From contig JAFUOP010000012.1 of the NCBI GenBank assembly GCA_017481875.1, positions 1 through 45,683 on the forward strand: 45,683 nt of DNA, read 5' to 3'. Position 1 is the first letter of the stretch. Every line of letters starts with the position of its first letter. Shown here piece by piece: positions 27,278 to 33,499 of this stretch. Position numbers and translations under genes: made by a program. The notes beneath the pieces were generated by a model, which was not told the DNA's origin, searched no databases, and saw nothing but the letters and a program-made list of their open reading frames with translations. Source of the DNA: Bacteroidaceae bacterium. GTDB taxonomy: Bacteria; Bacteroidota; Bacteroidia; Bacteroidales; Bacteroidaceae.

Positions 27278-27290
27278 TTCCTGGTACCTT
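27278..27290. repeat. TTCCTGGTACCTT motif, copy 2
   Basis: This is an exact 13-bp copy of 24331-24343, and the similarity extends to GA(C/T)TTTCC on the left. It sits about 30 bp before the serine recombinase start. Confidence 0.5.
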
Positions 27291-27316
27291 AGCCTGTGAA
27301 CCAAAGAGATAGCAAT

Positions 27317-27949
27317 ATGAGTACAGCAGTTATTTACGCCAGAGTATCATCGACCAATGACAGACAAAACACCCAAAGACAGATAGAGGACTTGACACGC
27401 TTTGCCAACAGCAACAACTACAATATCATTGGCACATACGAAGAACACATAAGCGGAGCAACAAAGAACGAGAACAGAACAGTGCTAATGGAGTGCTTGG
27501 ATTTTTGTGTTAGTCAAAATGCTAATTTTTTGCTCCTTTCTGAACTTTCACGCTTAGGCCGCTCTACCCTACAAGTTTTGAAATCGCTTGAAATGTTGCA
27601 CGAGGCGGGTGTTAGTGTATATATTCAAAACCTCGGCATTTACACCCTGAACGCCACAGGAGAGGCGAACCCCGTTGCAAGCATTATGGTTACAGTCCTT
27701 GCTGAAATGGCAAACATAGAACGTTCTAACATCGTTTACAGACTCAATTCAGGCAGAGACAGTTATATTGCCAATGGTGGAAAGTTAGGGCGCAGGAAAG
27801 GTTCCTGTAAGTCCACAGAACGCAAAAAAGAGGAATACAAAGAGGTTATTTCATTCTTAAAGCGTGGTTACTCTGTACGCAACACAGCGAAACTAACAAG
27901 CGTTAGCGTTAGTACAGTACAAAGAGTAAAAAGAGAATTTAGTATTTAA
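27317..27949 (+). CDS. Serine recombinase (resolvase/invertase type)
   Basis: This 210-aa protein has the resolvase N-terminal domain with the nucleophile Ser in VIYARVSSTNDRQNTQRQ (about residue 11), SELSRLGRSTLQVL, and a long E-helix followed by a C-terminal HTH (GYSVRNTAKLTSVSVSTVQRVKREF). It probably resolves or inverts element DNA. The frame opens at GTG 27296, but ATG 27317 (MSTAVIYARVS) matches family starts. The last 75 codons are duplicated in element 2 (29262-29486). A hairpin terminator follows immediately. Confidence 0.92.
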   Translation: MSTAVIYARVSSTNDRQNTQRQIEDLTRFANSNNYNIIGTYEEHISGATKNENRTVLMECLDFCVSQNANFLLLSELSRLGRSTLQVLKSLEMLHEAGVSVYIQNLGIYTLNATGEANPVASIMVTVLAEMANIERSNIVYRLNSGRDSYIANGGKLGRRKGSCKSTERKKEEYKEVISFLKRGYSVRNTAKLTSVSVSTVQRVKREFSI

Positions 27950-27967
27950 TTTGAATTTAGTTTGTAA

Positions 27968-28000
27968 GTTATTGCTCCTGGCGAAGCCGGGAGCAATAAC
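27968..28000 (+). terminator. Terminator of the serine recombinase gene
   Basis: GTTATTGCTCC (27968-27978) pairs with GGAGCAATAAC (27990-28000), with GGC/GCC inside and a T-rich end. Confidence 0.8.
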
Positions 28001-28039
28001 TTTATTCAAAAATATATTCCTTATATAGCAATAAATTTC

Positions 28040-28047
28040 TACATTTG
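28040..28047 (+). promoter_or_regulatory. -7 box of the element-1 lipoprotein gene
   Basis: TACATTTG, 27 bp upstream of the ATG. Confidence 0.5.
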
Positions 28048-28073
28048 CAAATCCCAAATATAATCTTACTATT

Positions 28074-28871
28074 ATGAAGTCTTATTACTATTTAGTTTTA
28101 TTAGTGACTCTATCAATAATCTCATGTAAGAACAATAATACAGATTCACATGATTATTATGAAGAAGAGAGGAAGAAAATTGAGATTGCACACCAAGAAC
28201 GTTTAAAGCAATATGCAGATTCTACAGTATCACTATCTTTTAAAGGTATAAAGTTGGGAAGTCCATTCCAAAAAAATATAAAAGAATCCATAAAGAATAA
28301 AAGTATTTATAAAGTTAAATACAACAAGGACAAAACATCTGCTACATGTAAAGCTATCATAAATACTCCAAATAGAGAAAATGGTGTAGAAGTTGATGTT
28401 AAGATAGTTTCATACCAAGATACAATTACTAGTTTTATTATCATCTCTACAGTATATGATACATATAAAGAAATAGAAACACTATATAAAGACAAATACA
28501 AAGAAGAGTATGCGAGTATAGAAAATGATGAAGAGTATTGGGATGATAAGATTGAAAGGAGTTGTAATCGTTCTTTGGTTTGGAATTTTAAAAACCAGTC
28601 AATTAGGTTTACGGAATTTGACACAGAAAAGAGAGAGAATTACATAAAAAATGCAAAAATGCACTCTCCTGAAAATAGATATGGCGTTAAGTATACGAAA
28701 TATTTCAAAGCAATAACAATCATATATAATGACATATACCATTGTAAAAAAGCAGAAGAATACGAGAACACATTAAAAAAAATAGAAGAAGATAAAATTA
28801 GAAAAGCAGAAATAGAAGATTCTATAAAAACAATTAAAAGAAACGAAGAATTAAAAAAACAAGACATATAA
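28074..28871 (+). CDS. Lipoprotein of unknown function, cargo of element 1
   Basis: This 265-aa protein has a lipoprotein signal peptide (about 1-17) and lipobox (SIISC, Cys 18). A Lys/Glu/Tyr-rich soluble region follows, and the C-terminal 35 residues (about 225-265) are highly charged and helical. It is strongly AT-rich (many AAA, ATA and GAA codons), unlike the core genes, which suggests transfer. It has its own -7 box and lies in the slot between the recombinase terminator and the right-end repeat, where element 2 carries a cupin. No known family was recognised. Confidence 0.8.
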   Translation: MKSYYYLVLLVTLSIISCKNNNTDSHDYYEEERKKIEIAHQERLKQYADSTVSLSFKGIKLGSPFQKNIKESIKNKSIYKVKYNKDKTSATCKAIINTPNRENGVEVDVKIVSYQDTITSFIIISTVYDTYKEIETLYKDKYKEEYASIENDEEYWDDKIERSCNRSLVWNFKNQSIRFTEFDTEKRENYIKNAKMHSPENRYGVKYTKYFKAITIIYNDIYHCKKAEEYENTLKKIEEDKIRKAEIEDSIKTIKRNEELKKQDI

Positions 28872-28881
28872 CAATATTTTC

Positions 28882-29107
28882 GACACCAGTTCTTGACACC
28901 AGTTGCCGTTTCAAAAGGCAAAATTTTGTGTTAAAGTATTGATAATAAAGTTAAAATATTTAACCCAAATTTAACTGTTCTAGTCGAGTGGGAATGATTT
29001 TTGCCTTCAAAAAGGCAAAAATTATCGACAAGGCGAGTAGCAAAAGGTCGCACGAAGCGTGGATAAAGTTCACGCCGTGCGGGTTGCGAATAACGAGCCT
29101 TGTCAAT
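28882..29107. repeat. Right-end repeat, element 1
   Basis: This segment matches 30109-30298. It consists of a TGACACCAGT-like pair (28881 and 28894), a conserved AT-rich stretch around GTTAAAGTATTGATAAT, an additional hairpin ATTTTTGCCTT/AAGGCAAAAAT (28997-29022) that is missing in the other copy, and the 78-nt structured segment. Confidence 0.85.
29027..29104 (+). ncRNA. 78-nt structured segment, copy 1 (candidate RNA or ssDNA structure)
   Basis: The segment is closed by GACAAGGC/GCCTTGTC (8 bp). Inside are a tandem G-A/A-G mismatch next to the closing stem, a short GT/AC stem (11-68, 12-67), an internal loop, GCA/TGC (14-16 with 59-61), CGCACG/CGTGCG (23-28 with 50-55), and GCGTG/CACGC (31-35 with 45-49) closing an apical loop of 9 nt. 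Positions are within the 78 nt. The copy at 30218-30295 has the same length and keeps the fold through paired changes. Strand of action and transcription are unknown; plus strand is nominal. Confidence 0.6.
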
Positions 29108-29135
29108 AAAGAACTCTAATAATAAACAACTTACA

Positions 29136-29175
29136 AACTGCCTTAACCAATAAAACGGTTAGGGCAGTTTCTTTT
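29136..29175 (+). terminator. Terminator-like hairpin between the two elements
   Basis: AACTGCCTTAACC (29136-29148) pairs with GGTTAGGGCAGTT (29157-29169), with one G-T pair, then TCTTTTA. It occupies the same place before the left-end repeat as the guaA terminator does in front of element 1. Confidence 0.7.
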
Positions 29176-29177
29176 AC

Positions 29178-29264
29178 ATACACCCTCCAGCACATTCTGG
29201 AGGGCATTTTAGCATTATAACTAACGAATGTGAATTGACACCAGTTTATGACACCAGTAGCAGT
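29178..29264. repeat. Left-end repeat, element 2
   Basis: This 87-bp counterpart of 24219-24305 keeps the CCCTCCAG/CTGGAGGG hairpin (29183-29190 with 29197-29204, loop sequence different) and the TGACACCAGT pair (29236, 29249). Confidence 0.85.
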
Positions 29265-29486
29265 AACATTGTTTACAGACTTAATTCGGGCAGAGATAGT
29301 TATATTGCCAACGGTGGCAAATTGGGCAGGAAACCAGGTTCTGTAAAGACTTCAGAACAAAAGCGAAAAGAATACAAGGAAGTGATTTCACTTCTTCGTA
29401 AAGGATATTCAGTGCGTAATGTTGACAAGTTGGGTGGTGTTAGTACCAGCACCGTTCAGAGAGTTAAGAAAGAGTTTGCTCTTTAA
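29262..29486 (+). pseudogene. C-terminal remnant of a serine recombinase
   Basis: The reading frame SNIVYRLNSGRDSYIANGGK to VSTSTVQRVKKEFAL aligns with the C-terminal 75 residues of the intact recombinase (27317-27949). The N-terminal catalytic domain with the nucleophile Ser is gone. The junction with the left-end repeat lies at about 29262. Differences are partly synonymous, so this piece came from a diverged relative of element 1. Confidence 0.88.
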
Positions 29487-29491
29487 TACAA

Positions 29492-30004
29492 TTACTTGTA
29501 ATTATTTGTTTTAATCATTTTTTCCCATATCTGTTTTACATTATCTTCTCCGTCAAAATAAGGATATTGTTCATTTCTACGAAACGTTTCACCATTTGGA
29601 ACGATTAAAATCTTATCGGAATCAGGATATTCGCAAACATCATATCCAATATAAGTACGTATGTCAAGAAACATACAAGGCTCCTTTTTATGGTTATATA
29701 ATTGATGTGCTCCAGCTTCTCCTGATTCAAAGAAAATCATATCTCCTTCTTGTACTTCTTCCAATCCTTTTGGTGTACGCAACATAGCAGAACCTTTCAT
29801 TATCACAAACAATTCTTCTGCATACCGATGAAAATGATAGGCAGCATTACACTCATTTGTATCAAGCTGACGCATATCAAAATTGAGGTATTTAGGATTA
29901 ATGCCTTTCTTTACCCTCGTCATATCTGTTAATAAGCGAAAACCATCTATTTTATTGGGGTTAGGTTGGAAATCTCTTTCTTCCTTTTTTATAATTGTTG
30001 CCAT
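29492..30004 (-). CDS. Cupin domain protein, cargo of element 2
   Basis: This 170-aa soluble protein has a single cupin barrel with NAAYHFHRYAEELFVIMKGSAMLR (metal-binding His, His and Glu) and EEVQEGDMIFFESGEAGAHQLYN (second His). The substrate is unknown. It may be an oxygenase, isomerase or simple binding protein. It is convergent with the recombinase remnant and ends 5 bp from it. TACCTTTG on the minus strand (30030-30037) serves as its promoter. Confidence 0.85.
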   Translation of the reverse strand: MATIIKKEERDFQPNPNKIDGFRLLTDMTRVKKGINPKYLNFDMRQLDTNECNAAYHFHRYAEELFVIMKGSAMLRTPKGLEEVQEGDMIFFESGEAGAHQLYNHKKEPCMFLDIRTYIGYDVCEYPDSDKILIVPNGETFRRNEQYPYFDGEDNVKQIWEKMIKTNNYK

Positions 30005-30029
30005 ATCCTAATGATTTTATTTATGGGTT

Positions 30030-30037
30030 CAAAGGTA
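30030..30037 (-). promoter_or_regulatory. -7 box of the cupin gene
   Basis: TACCTTTG on the minus strand, 25 bp upstream of the ATG. Confidence 0.55.
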
Positions 30038-30108
30038 CTTTAATTATTCCATAATCTGAATGTATGAAGAGTTTTATTTCATAGTACTGCTTTAAGAACG
30101 ATAAGTTT

Positions 30109-30298
30109 GACACCAGTTCTTGACACCAGTTGCCGTTCCAAGAGGCAAAAACCAACGTTAAAGTATTGATAATTAAGTTAAAATATTTAGCAATAAATTA
30201 ACAGTTTTACTCCTTCCGACAAGGCGAGCAGCCATAGGTCACGCGTAGTGTAGACGAAGGTAACACCGCGTGGGTGGCGAACAGCGAGCCTTGTCAAT
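30109..30298. repeat. Right-end repeat, element 2
   Basis: This 190-bp counterpart of 28882-29107 has the TGACACCAGT pair (30108, 30121), the AT-rich GTTAAAGTATTGATAAT block and the 78-nt structured segment. It lacks the extra hairpin. Confidence 0.85.
30218..30295 (+). ncRNA. 78-nt structured segment, copy 2
   Basis: It has the same closing stem GACAAGGC/GCCTTGTC and length as 29027-29104. Internal stems read CACGCG/CGCGTG, GTGT/ACAC and GCC/GGC, where copy 1 has CGCACG/CGTGCG, GCGTG/CACGC and GCA/TGC. The tandem G-A mismatch is conserved. One pair (35-45) is lost relative to copy 1. Confidence 0.6.
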
Positions 30299-30334
30299 GG
30301 GATACCACCAAAGGGGGCAACTATTTTACAATAT

Positions 30335-30456
30335 TGCGCTCATTGCGCGAGAAAATAAATTTTCTCACATTCGCTTGCACAACTATTGCTTTTAGCGAAG
30401 TTTTGCTGCGCTCATTGCGCGAGAAAATAAATTTTCTCACATTCGCTTGCACAACT
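30335..30456. repeat. 50-bp tandem repeat with internal palindrome
   Basis: Two identical 50-bp units (30335-30384 and 30407-30456; step 72 bp) begin TGCGCTCATTGCGCGAG. Each contains the palindrome GAGAAAAT-AA-ATTTTCTC. They lie upstream of the next gene's -7 box. The ORF running through them is a repeat artefact. Confidence 0.85.
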
Positions 30457-30472
30457 TTCTCTCATTTGTTGC

Positions 30473-30480
30473 TATCTTTG
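30473..30480 (+). promoter_or_regulatory. -7 box upstream of 30500
   Basis: TATCTTTG, 19 bp upstream of an ATG with a signal-peptide-like sequence. Confidence 0.5.
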
Positions 30481-30499
30481 CAGGAAACACGCAAGCTAA

Positions 30500-30883
30500 A
30501 TGAAAACACACGCGATATACATACTCATTGCACTTGCAACCCTCTTCGGCACAAGCACCGCACAGGGAGCAAGCAACTGTGTCCACAAAGTGGCACAGCA
30601 GCAGAAATATCGCGAGTGTTACAACGAGAATGCAATAGAGAGGCTGGCCAAAATACTTGACACAAGCAGCCTTGCTCTGCCCCACAACATCGCAGTAACG
30701 GGCAGTAAGCAGCATAATCACAACAACGGAAAGACCGGCAACGGCAACTGGCGATACACTGCAAGCTGCGAATGTGCCGGGACGCATCAACAACATAACC
30801 GACAAAATGCCATCAGCATTGCCACAGGCGCGAAGAGAGGCAAGGACTACTACATCTACGCCCTGCGGCAAATTCTTATTTAG
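30500..30883 (+). CDS. Hypothetical secreted protein, possibly degenerate
   Basis: This 127-aa frame starts right after a good -7 box. The N-terminus looks like a signal peptide (MKTHAIYILIALATLFGTST, cleavage after AQG). After about residue 75 the composition turns rich in His, Asn and Gln, and a neighbouring frame (continuing to about 30940) looks at least as protein-like, so a frameshift is possible. No family was recognised. It may be a decayed gene. Confidence 0.4.
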   Translation: MKTHAIYILIALATLFGTSTAQGASNCVHKVAQQQKYRECYNENAIERLAKILDTSSLALPHNIAVTGSKQHNHNNGKTGNGNWRYTASCECAGTHQQHNRQNAISIATGAKRGKDYYIYALRQILI

Positions 30884-31035
30884 CGAGTTCCTATATAACA
30901 CACGACAACATCGCGGCGCACAAACGGCAAAAAGATAAACGATGCCTATTGTGCCGATAAATCGTGTAGAAGAGATAGGCGGGAGTGCACAAAGGGCACC
31001 CGCCCGCGAATTGTTATATATAAACTCCAAAAAAA

Positions 31036-31518
31036 ATGAATAAAGAACCAAACAAAACTTTTTTGAAAGAACACAATATATCCACACGAAGGAATTTCCC
31101 TTACACCTCGCTCGCGTGCATCGCAGCAGGTGCAATACTATTCACCACGCAACTGTTGCTATCGGGTAACGAAGAGAATAAAATGCCTCTGTTGCTGATT
31201 GCCATTCTTCTTGTGATGATAGGTATCGTGAAAATATTTTGCAGCGGGCAAAAGTATGTGTACGACAAGAGCAACGAAACGATGAACGAAGAGATACTAT
31301 ACTTCGAGTACACACAGAAAGAGGTAGTGGAAAACAGATTGCAGAATGGCGAATTTGCACTCTTGCGCAACGCAGCAAGCAATAATCTAAGCCTCTCGCT
31401 GATGGTAGAGCTCTACGCTACAAAAAGCGGCAATGCTGCAATGTACAGGATATACCGATACATCCCATACGAGTTTGAACCGCTGGGAGAAATGCAGTTC
31501 TACCAAAAAGAAAAATAA
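31036..31518 (+). CDS. Hypothetical membrane protein with two TM segments
   Basis: This 160-aa protein has two hydrophobic segments (about 25-43 and 50-68) near the N-terminus, then a cytoplasmic domain of about 90 residues (QKYVYDKSNETMNEEILYFEYTQKEVVENRL). No family was recognised. It lies between the accessory region and the effector-like genes. A GGAGCTGTGTCAAAA stem-loop lies just downstream. Confidence 0.7.
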   Translation: MNKEPNKTFLKEHNISTRRNFPYTSLACIAAGAILFTTQLLLSGNEENKMPLLLIAILLVMIGIVKIFCSGQKYVYDKSNETMNEEILYFEYTQKEVVENRLQNGEFALLRNAASNNLSLSLMVELYATKSGNAAMYRIYRYIPYEFEPLGEMQFYQKEK

Positions 31519-31552
31519 AAACTTTTTTATTAATAACCGTACATTATCCCCG

Positions 31553-31588
31553 GGAGCTGTGTCAAAATGCAATTTTTGACACAGCTCC
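31553..31588. repeat. 15-bp stem-loop downstream of 31518
   Basis: GGAGCTGTGTCAAAA (31553-31567) and TTTTGACACAGCTCC (31574-31588) form a perfect hairpin with a 6-nt loop. No U-run follows. It may end transcription or be a repeat-type palindrome. Confidence 0.6.
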
Positions 31589-31715
31589 GTTAGGTTTGTA
31601 AGAGTTCAAAATACAAGGCTTGAGATTTAAGGCAAAAGAAGTGTACATTGATACTCGGCTGAGCCTTAATATCAATAACAACGAAGCAGTTTGTTAATTA
31701 TGGCACACAGCCCTC

Positions 31716-32174
31716 CTATTTTTCACCGGACGACTTATACCTAAAAATCTTATATCCACTATTCATATATCCCTGAGCTGCATAAAAACCTTTTTGCTTA
31801 AAATCGGAAACCCACTGTCTGCCATTCCACATTTGTATGTGCCCCCAAATGTGACCTTTTACAGCAGGGAAAACCACAATATCTCCAAGTTCCGGAATGT
31901 AAGAACTATTGCCGATTTCTACAAAACCAAATTGTGGCAATAACCAAGAATAGCCAAATGCCGGTAGTATATATATCGGGCATCCCCCTGTCTGCATTGC
32001 ACGCATAACATACCAAGCACAACAATTCCTTGACCGTGGTTCTGCATTTTCTGTTACATATCTCACGGCAACATCTGCATCATAATCAAGAAACCTCCCT
32101 ACAATTGGAGCTAATACAGGGACTGTTATAACAAGCAAGAGAATTGCCATACAGTATCTTTTCAGGATTTTCAT
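31716..32174 (-). CDS. Membrane-anchored CHAP/NlpC-P60-like amidase
   Basis: This 152-aa protein has an N-terminal hydrophobic segment (about 7-27) and a small papain-like domain. RNCCAWYVMRAMQ holds the candidate Cys (about 50-51), GDIVVFPAVKGHIWGHIQMWNG the candidate His, and WVSDF a possible third residue. This pattern is seen in peptidoglycan amidases, including secreted effectors. Its ATG directly follows the stop of the upstream gene (TAAATG), so the two are translated together. It may be a cell-wall hydrolase toxin, or a phage- or housekeeping-type amidase. Confidence 0.65.
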   Translation of the reverse strand: MKILKRYCMAILLLVITVPVLAPIVGRFLDYDADVAVRYVTENAEPRSRNCCAWYVMRAMQTGGCPIYILPAFGYSWLLPQFGFVEIGNSSYIPELGDIVVFPAVKGHIWGHIQMWNGRQWVSDFKQKGFYAAQGYMNSGYKIFRYKSSGEK

Positions 32175-32914
32175 TTATTCATCTATATAAAAAGTGTTAT
32201 CACCTCTACTTCTAATCTCGGCATTATAATTATGGCTCGTGTAAGGAATAATTGTCATTATATTACTTAACGCGCTATACCCATCGTTATTGTTAAAAAT
32301 TTCATAAATACCATTAAAAAAACCACCCTGCTTATAGTTCGGATCTTGAAATTTTGTCGCGACATCACTTGCCAAAGTTGCACAAGTATTTGTTTCACTA
32401 TATTTTTTACGAGTATAATCATTTGCCATCTCCAAAATATATTTTTCAGCAGATTTTATATCAATATGAGACAATACGGTAACCTCTAAATCACCAGCAT
32501 CGGCAGAAGGCAATTTATTTTTTATTCGTTTTATATACCCTTCTGCACTCTCTTCAATTAATTTATTAGGGATTATTGTTCTTCTAAAATTACCATAATC
32601 TTCGATATAAACGCCTATTACACCTGTATTATTTATTTTTTATTATTATACCTTCCATATTCATAATATTTTGTATTACCGAATTTATCAATCAAAATAA
32701 TGGCACTATGTCCAACAGGTAATTTTATTTCCGACAAATAACTTTTGTCCCAAATATCACCAACGACTCCACTAAAAGTATTCTTACTATGATTTTCATA
32801 ATTTGGATAATGCAAATATAATATTGTTCCTGAATAATCCTTATCATTCTGAGCATTATCAACTATTTGTGGGGGAATATTTCCATTGTTTAAATTTGCG
32901 TTATTTAAAATCAT
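32175..32914 (-). pseudogene. Frameshifted peptidase-effector-like gene
   Basis: Two frames on the minus strand read as one protein. The first (from ATG at 32912-32914) ends shortly after LPVGHSAIILIDKFGNTKYY EYGRYNN. The second, in the -1 frame, continues VIGVYIEDYGNFRRTIIPN to the stop at 32175, including ETNTCATLASDVATKF. The pattern GHxAI, YYEYGRY and NTCATLA resembles papain-like domains in secreted effector proteins of several Gram-negative bacteria. The shift is at a 6-nt homopolymer (T6 at 32636-32641), so a natural mutation, polymerase slippage or a sequencing error are all possible. TAATTTTG (32930-32937, minus strand) is a -7 box. Confidence 0.6.
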
Positions 32915-32929
32915 ATCTTTTTTTGATGA

Positions 32930-32937
32930 CAAAATTA
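32930..32937 (-). promoter_or_regulatory. -7 box of the effector-like pair
   Basis: TAATTTTG on the minus strand, 15 bp upstream of ATG 32914. It overlaps the TTG that would otherwise open the frame, arguing against that start. Confidence 0.45.
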
Positions 32938-33102
32938 AACTTCAATAAAATTTTCAGGTTGTTATATCACTTATTTAAATTATGTAGAATACAATAAATT
33001 GCAGATTATACCATATTAGATATTGCATCTGATAGTTAGAAGAAACAGAGAATTACTCATAATAGCACCATAAGGCTATTTGTTTCATTCCCCTATTTTC
33101 AG

Positions 33103-33110
33103 TAATTTTG
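33103..33110 (+). promoter_or_regulatory. -7 box of lrgAB
   Basis: TAATTTTG about 27 bp upstream of ATG 33137; it lies within the codons that would precede that ATG in the longer frame, supporting the later start. Confidence 0.55.
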
Positions 33111-33136
33111 TCGGCGAAAAAAACAGTTCAACACAA

Positions 33137-33499
33137 ATGAAATACATTATACAATTTGAGATAATACTCGCAATTTCGCTTGTGGGCGAAGTGCTCAACA
33201 GAATTATCCCGTTGCCTATCCCCGCCAGCATTTATGGAATGATTATCCTGTTCGCGGCATTGTGCGCGGGGATTATAAAATTATCGATGGTGAGGGAGGC
33301 CGGCAAATGCCTCATCTTTTTAATGCCATTGATGTTCGTCTCGCCGGCGGTGGGGCTTATCGAGAATTGGGGTGTGATGAAAGAATTTCTACTTGCGATT
33401 GTGGTAATATCGCTTGTGAGCACAGTAGCTGTGATGGCTGCCACCGGGCACATAACACAATTTATTATTAAAAAGAAGGAGAGGGAGGGCAAGCTATGA
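33137..33499 (+). CDS. lrgA: CidA/LrgA family membrane protein
   Basis: This 120-aa inner-membrane protein has four hydrophobic segments and the family signature RIIPLPIPASIYGMIILF, then LIFLMPLMFVSPAVGLIENW. The family is described as holin-like and linked to murein hydrolase control, or to pyruvate or glycolate export in partner with LrgB. The frame opens at 33080, but ATG 33137 follows a -7 box. It overlaps lrgB by 4 bp (ATGA). Confidence 0.92.
   Translation: MKYIIQFEIILAISLVGEVLNRIIPLPIPASIYGMIILFAALCAGIIKLSMVREAGKCLIFLMPLMFVSPAVGLIENWGVMKEFLLAIVVISLVSTVAVMAATGHITQFIIKKKEREGKL

Larger units (their letters stand above)
24219..29107 (+). mobile_element. Small integrative element 1 (integrase, Rep_trans-like initiator, serine recombinase, lipoprotein cargo)
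   Basis: This is an element of about 4.9 kb. Its left end (24219-24305, 87 bp) and right end (28882-29107) are repeated at the ends of a second, shorter element downstream. It carries a tyrosine integrase, a small NUMOD3-like protein, a Rep_trans-like replication or relaxase protein, a serine recombinase with its terminator, and a lipoprotein gene in the slot before the right end. This suits an integrative mobilizable element or integrated rolling-circle plasmid. No conjugation pore genes are present. The flanks used here are the limits of similarity between the two elements, so the true crossover points may lie inside, at the TGACACCAGT pairs. Confidence 0.7.
29178..30298 (+). mobile_element. 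Integrative element 2, internally deleted relative of element 1 with cupin cargo
   Basis: This element of about 1.1 kb has the same left and right ends as element 1. The left end is fused directly to codons for the last 75 residues of a serine recombinase, so integrase, NUMOD3-like, initiator and most of the recombinase are deleted. In the cargo slot it has a minus-strand cupin gene with its own promoter. It should be non-autonomous but might still be moved by element 1 proteins. Sequence divergence from element 1 shows it is not a recent copy. Confidence 0.7.

Noticed and set aside
29027-29104. 78-nt segment as an integron attC site
   Set aside because: The closing stem lacks the RYYYAAC/GTTRRRY core sites and the integrase lacks features of an integron integrase; only the general idea of a folded site is kept.
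29027-29104. 78-nt segment as a known self-cleaving ribozyme
   Set aside because: No hammerhead core (CUGAUGA...GAAA) or other recognisable ribozyme consensus was found.
30274-30660. 128-aa plus-strand ORF through the 50-bp repeats
   Set aside because: Its repeated LRSLREKINFLTFACTT segments are only the translation of the DNA repeat.
30437-31135. 232-aa minus-strand ORF
   Set aside because: It overlaps the promoter and signal-peptide-like ORF on the plus strand, has a Cys/Leu/Val-rich shadow composition and no start signal.
24152-33136. CRISPR array search in the accessory region
   Set aside because: The repeats here are paired 10-mers, two element ends and a 50-bp duplication. None shows three or more evenly spaced units with unique spacers, and no cas genes are present.
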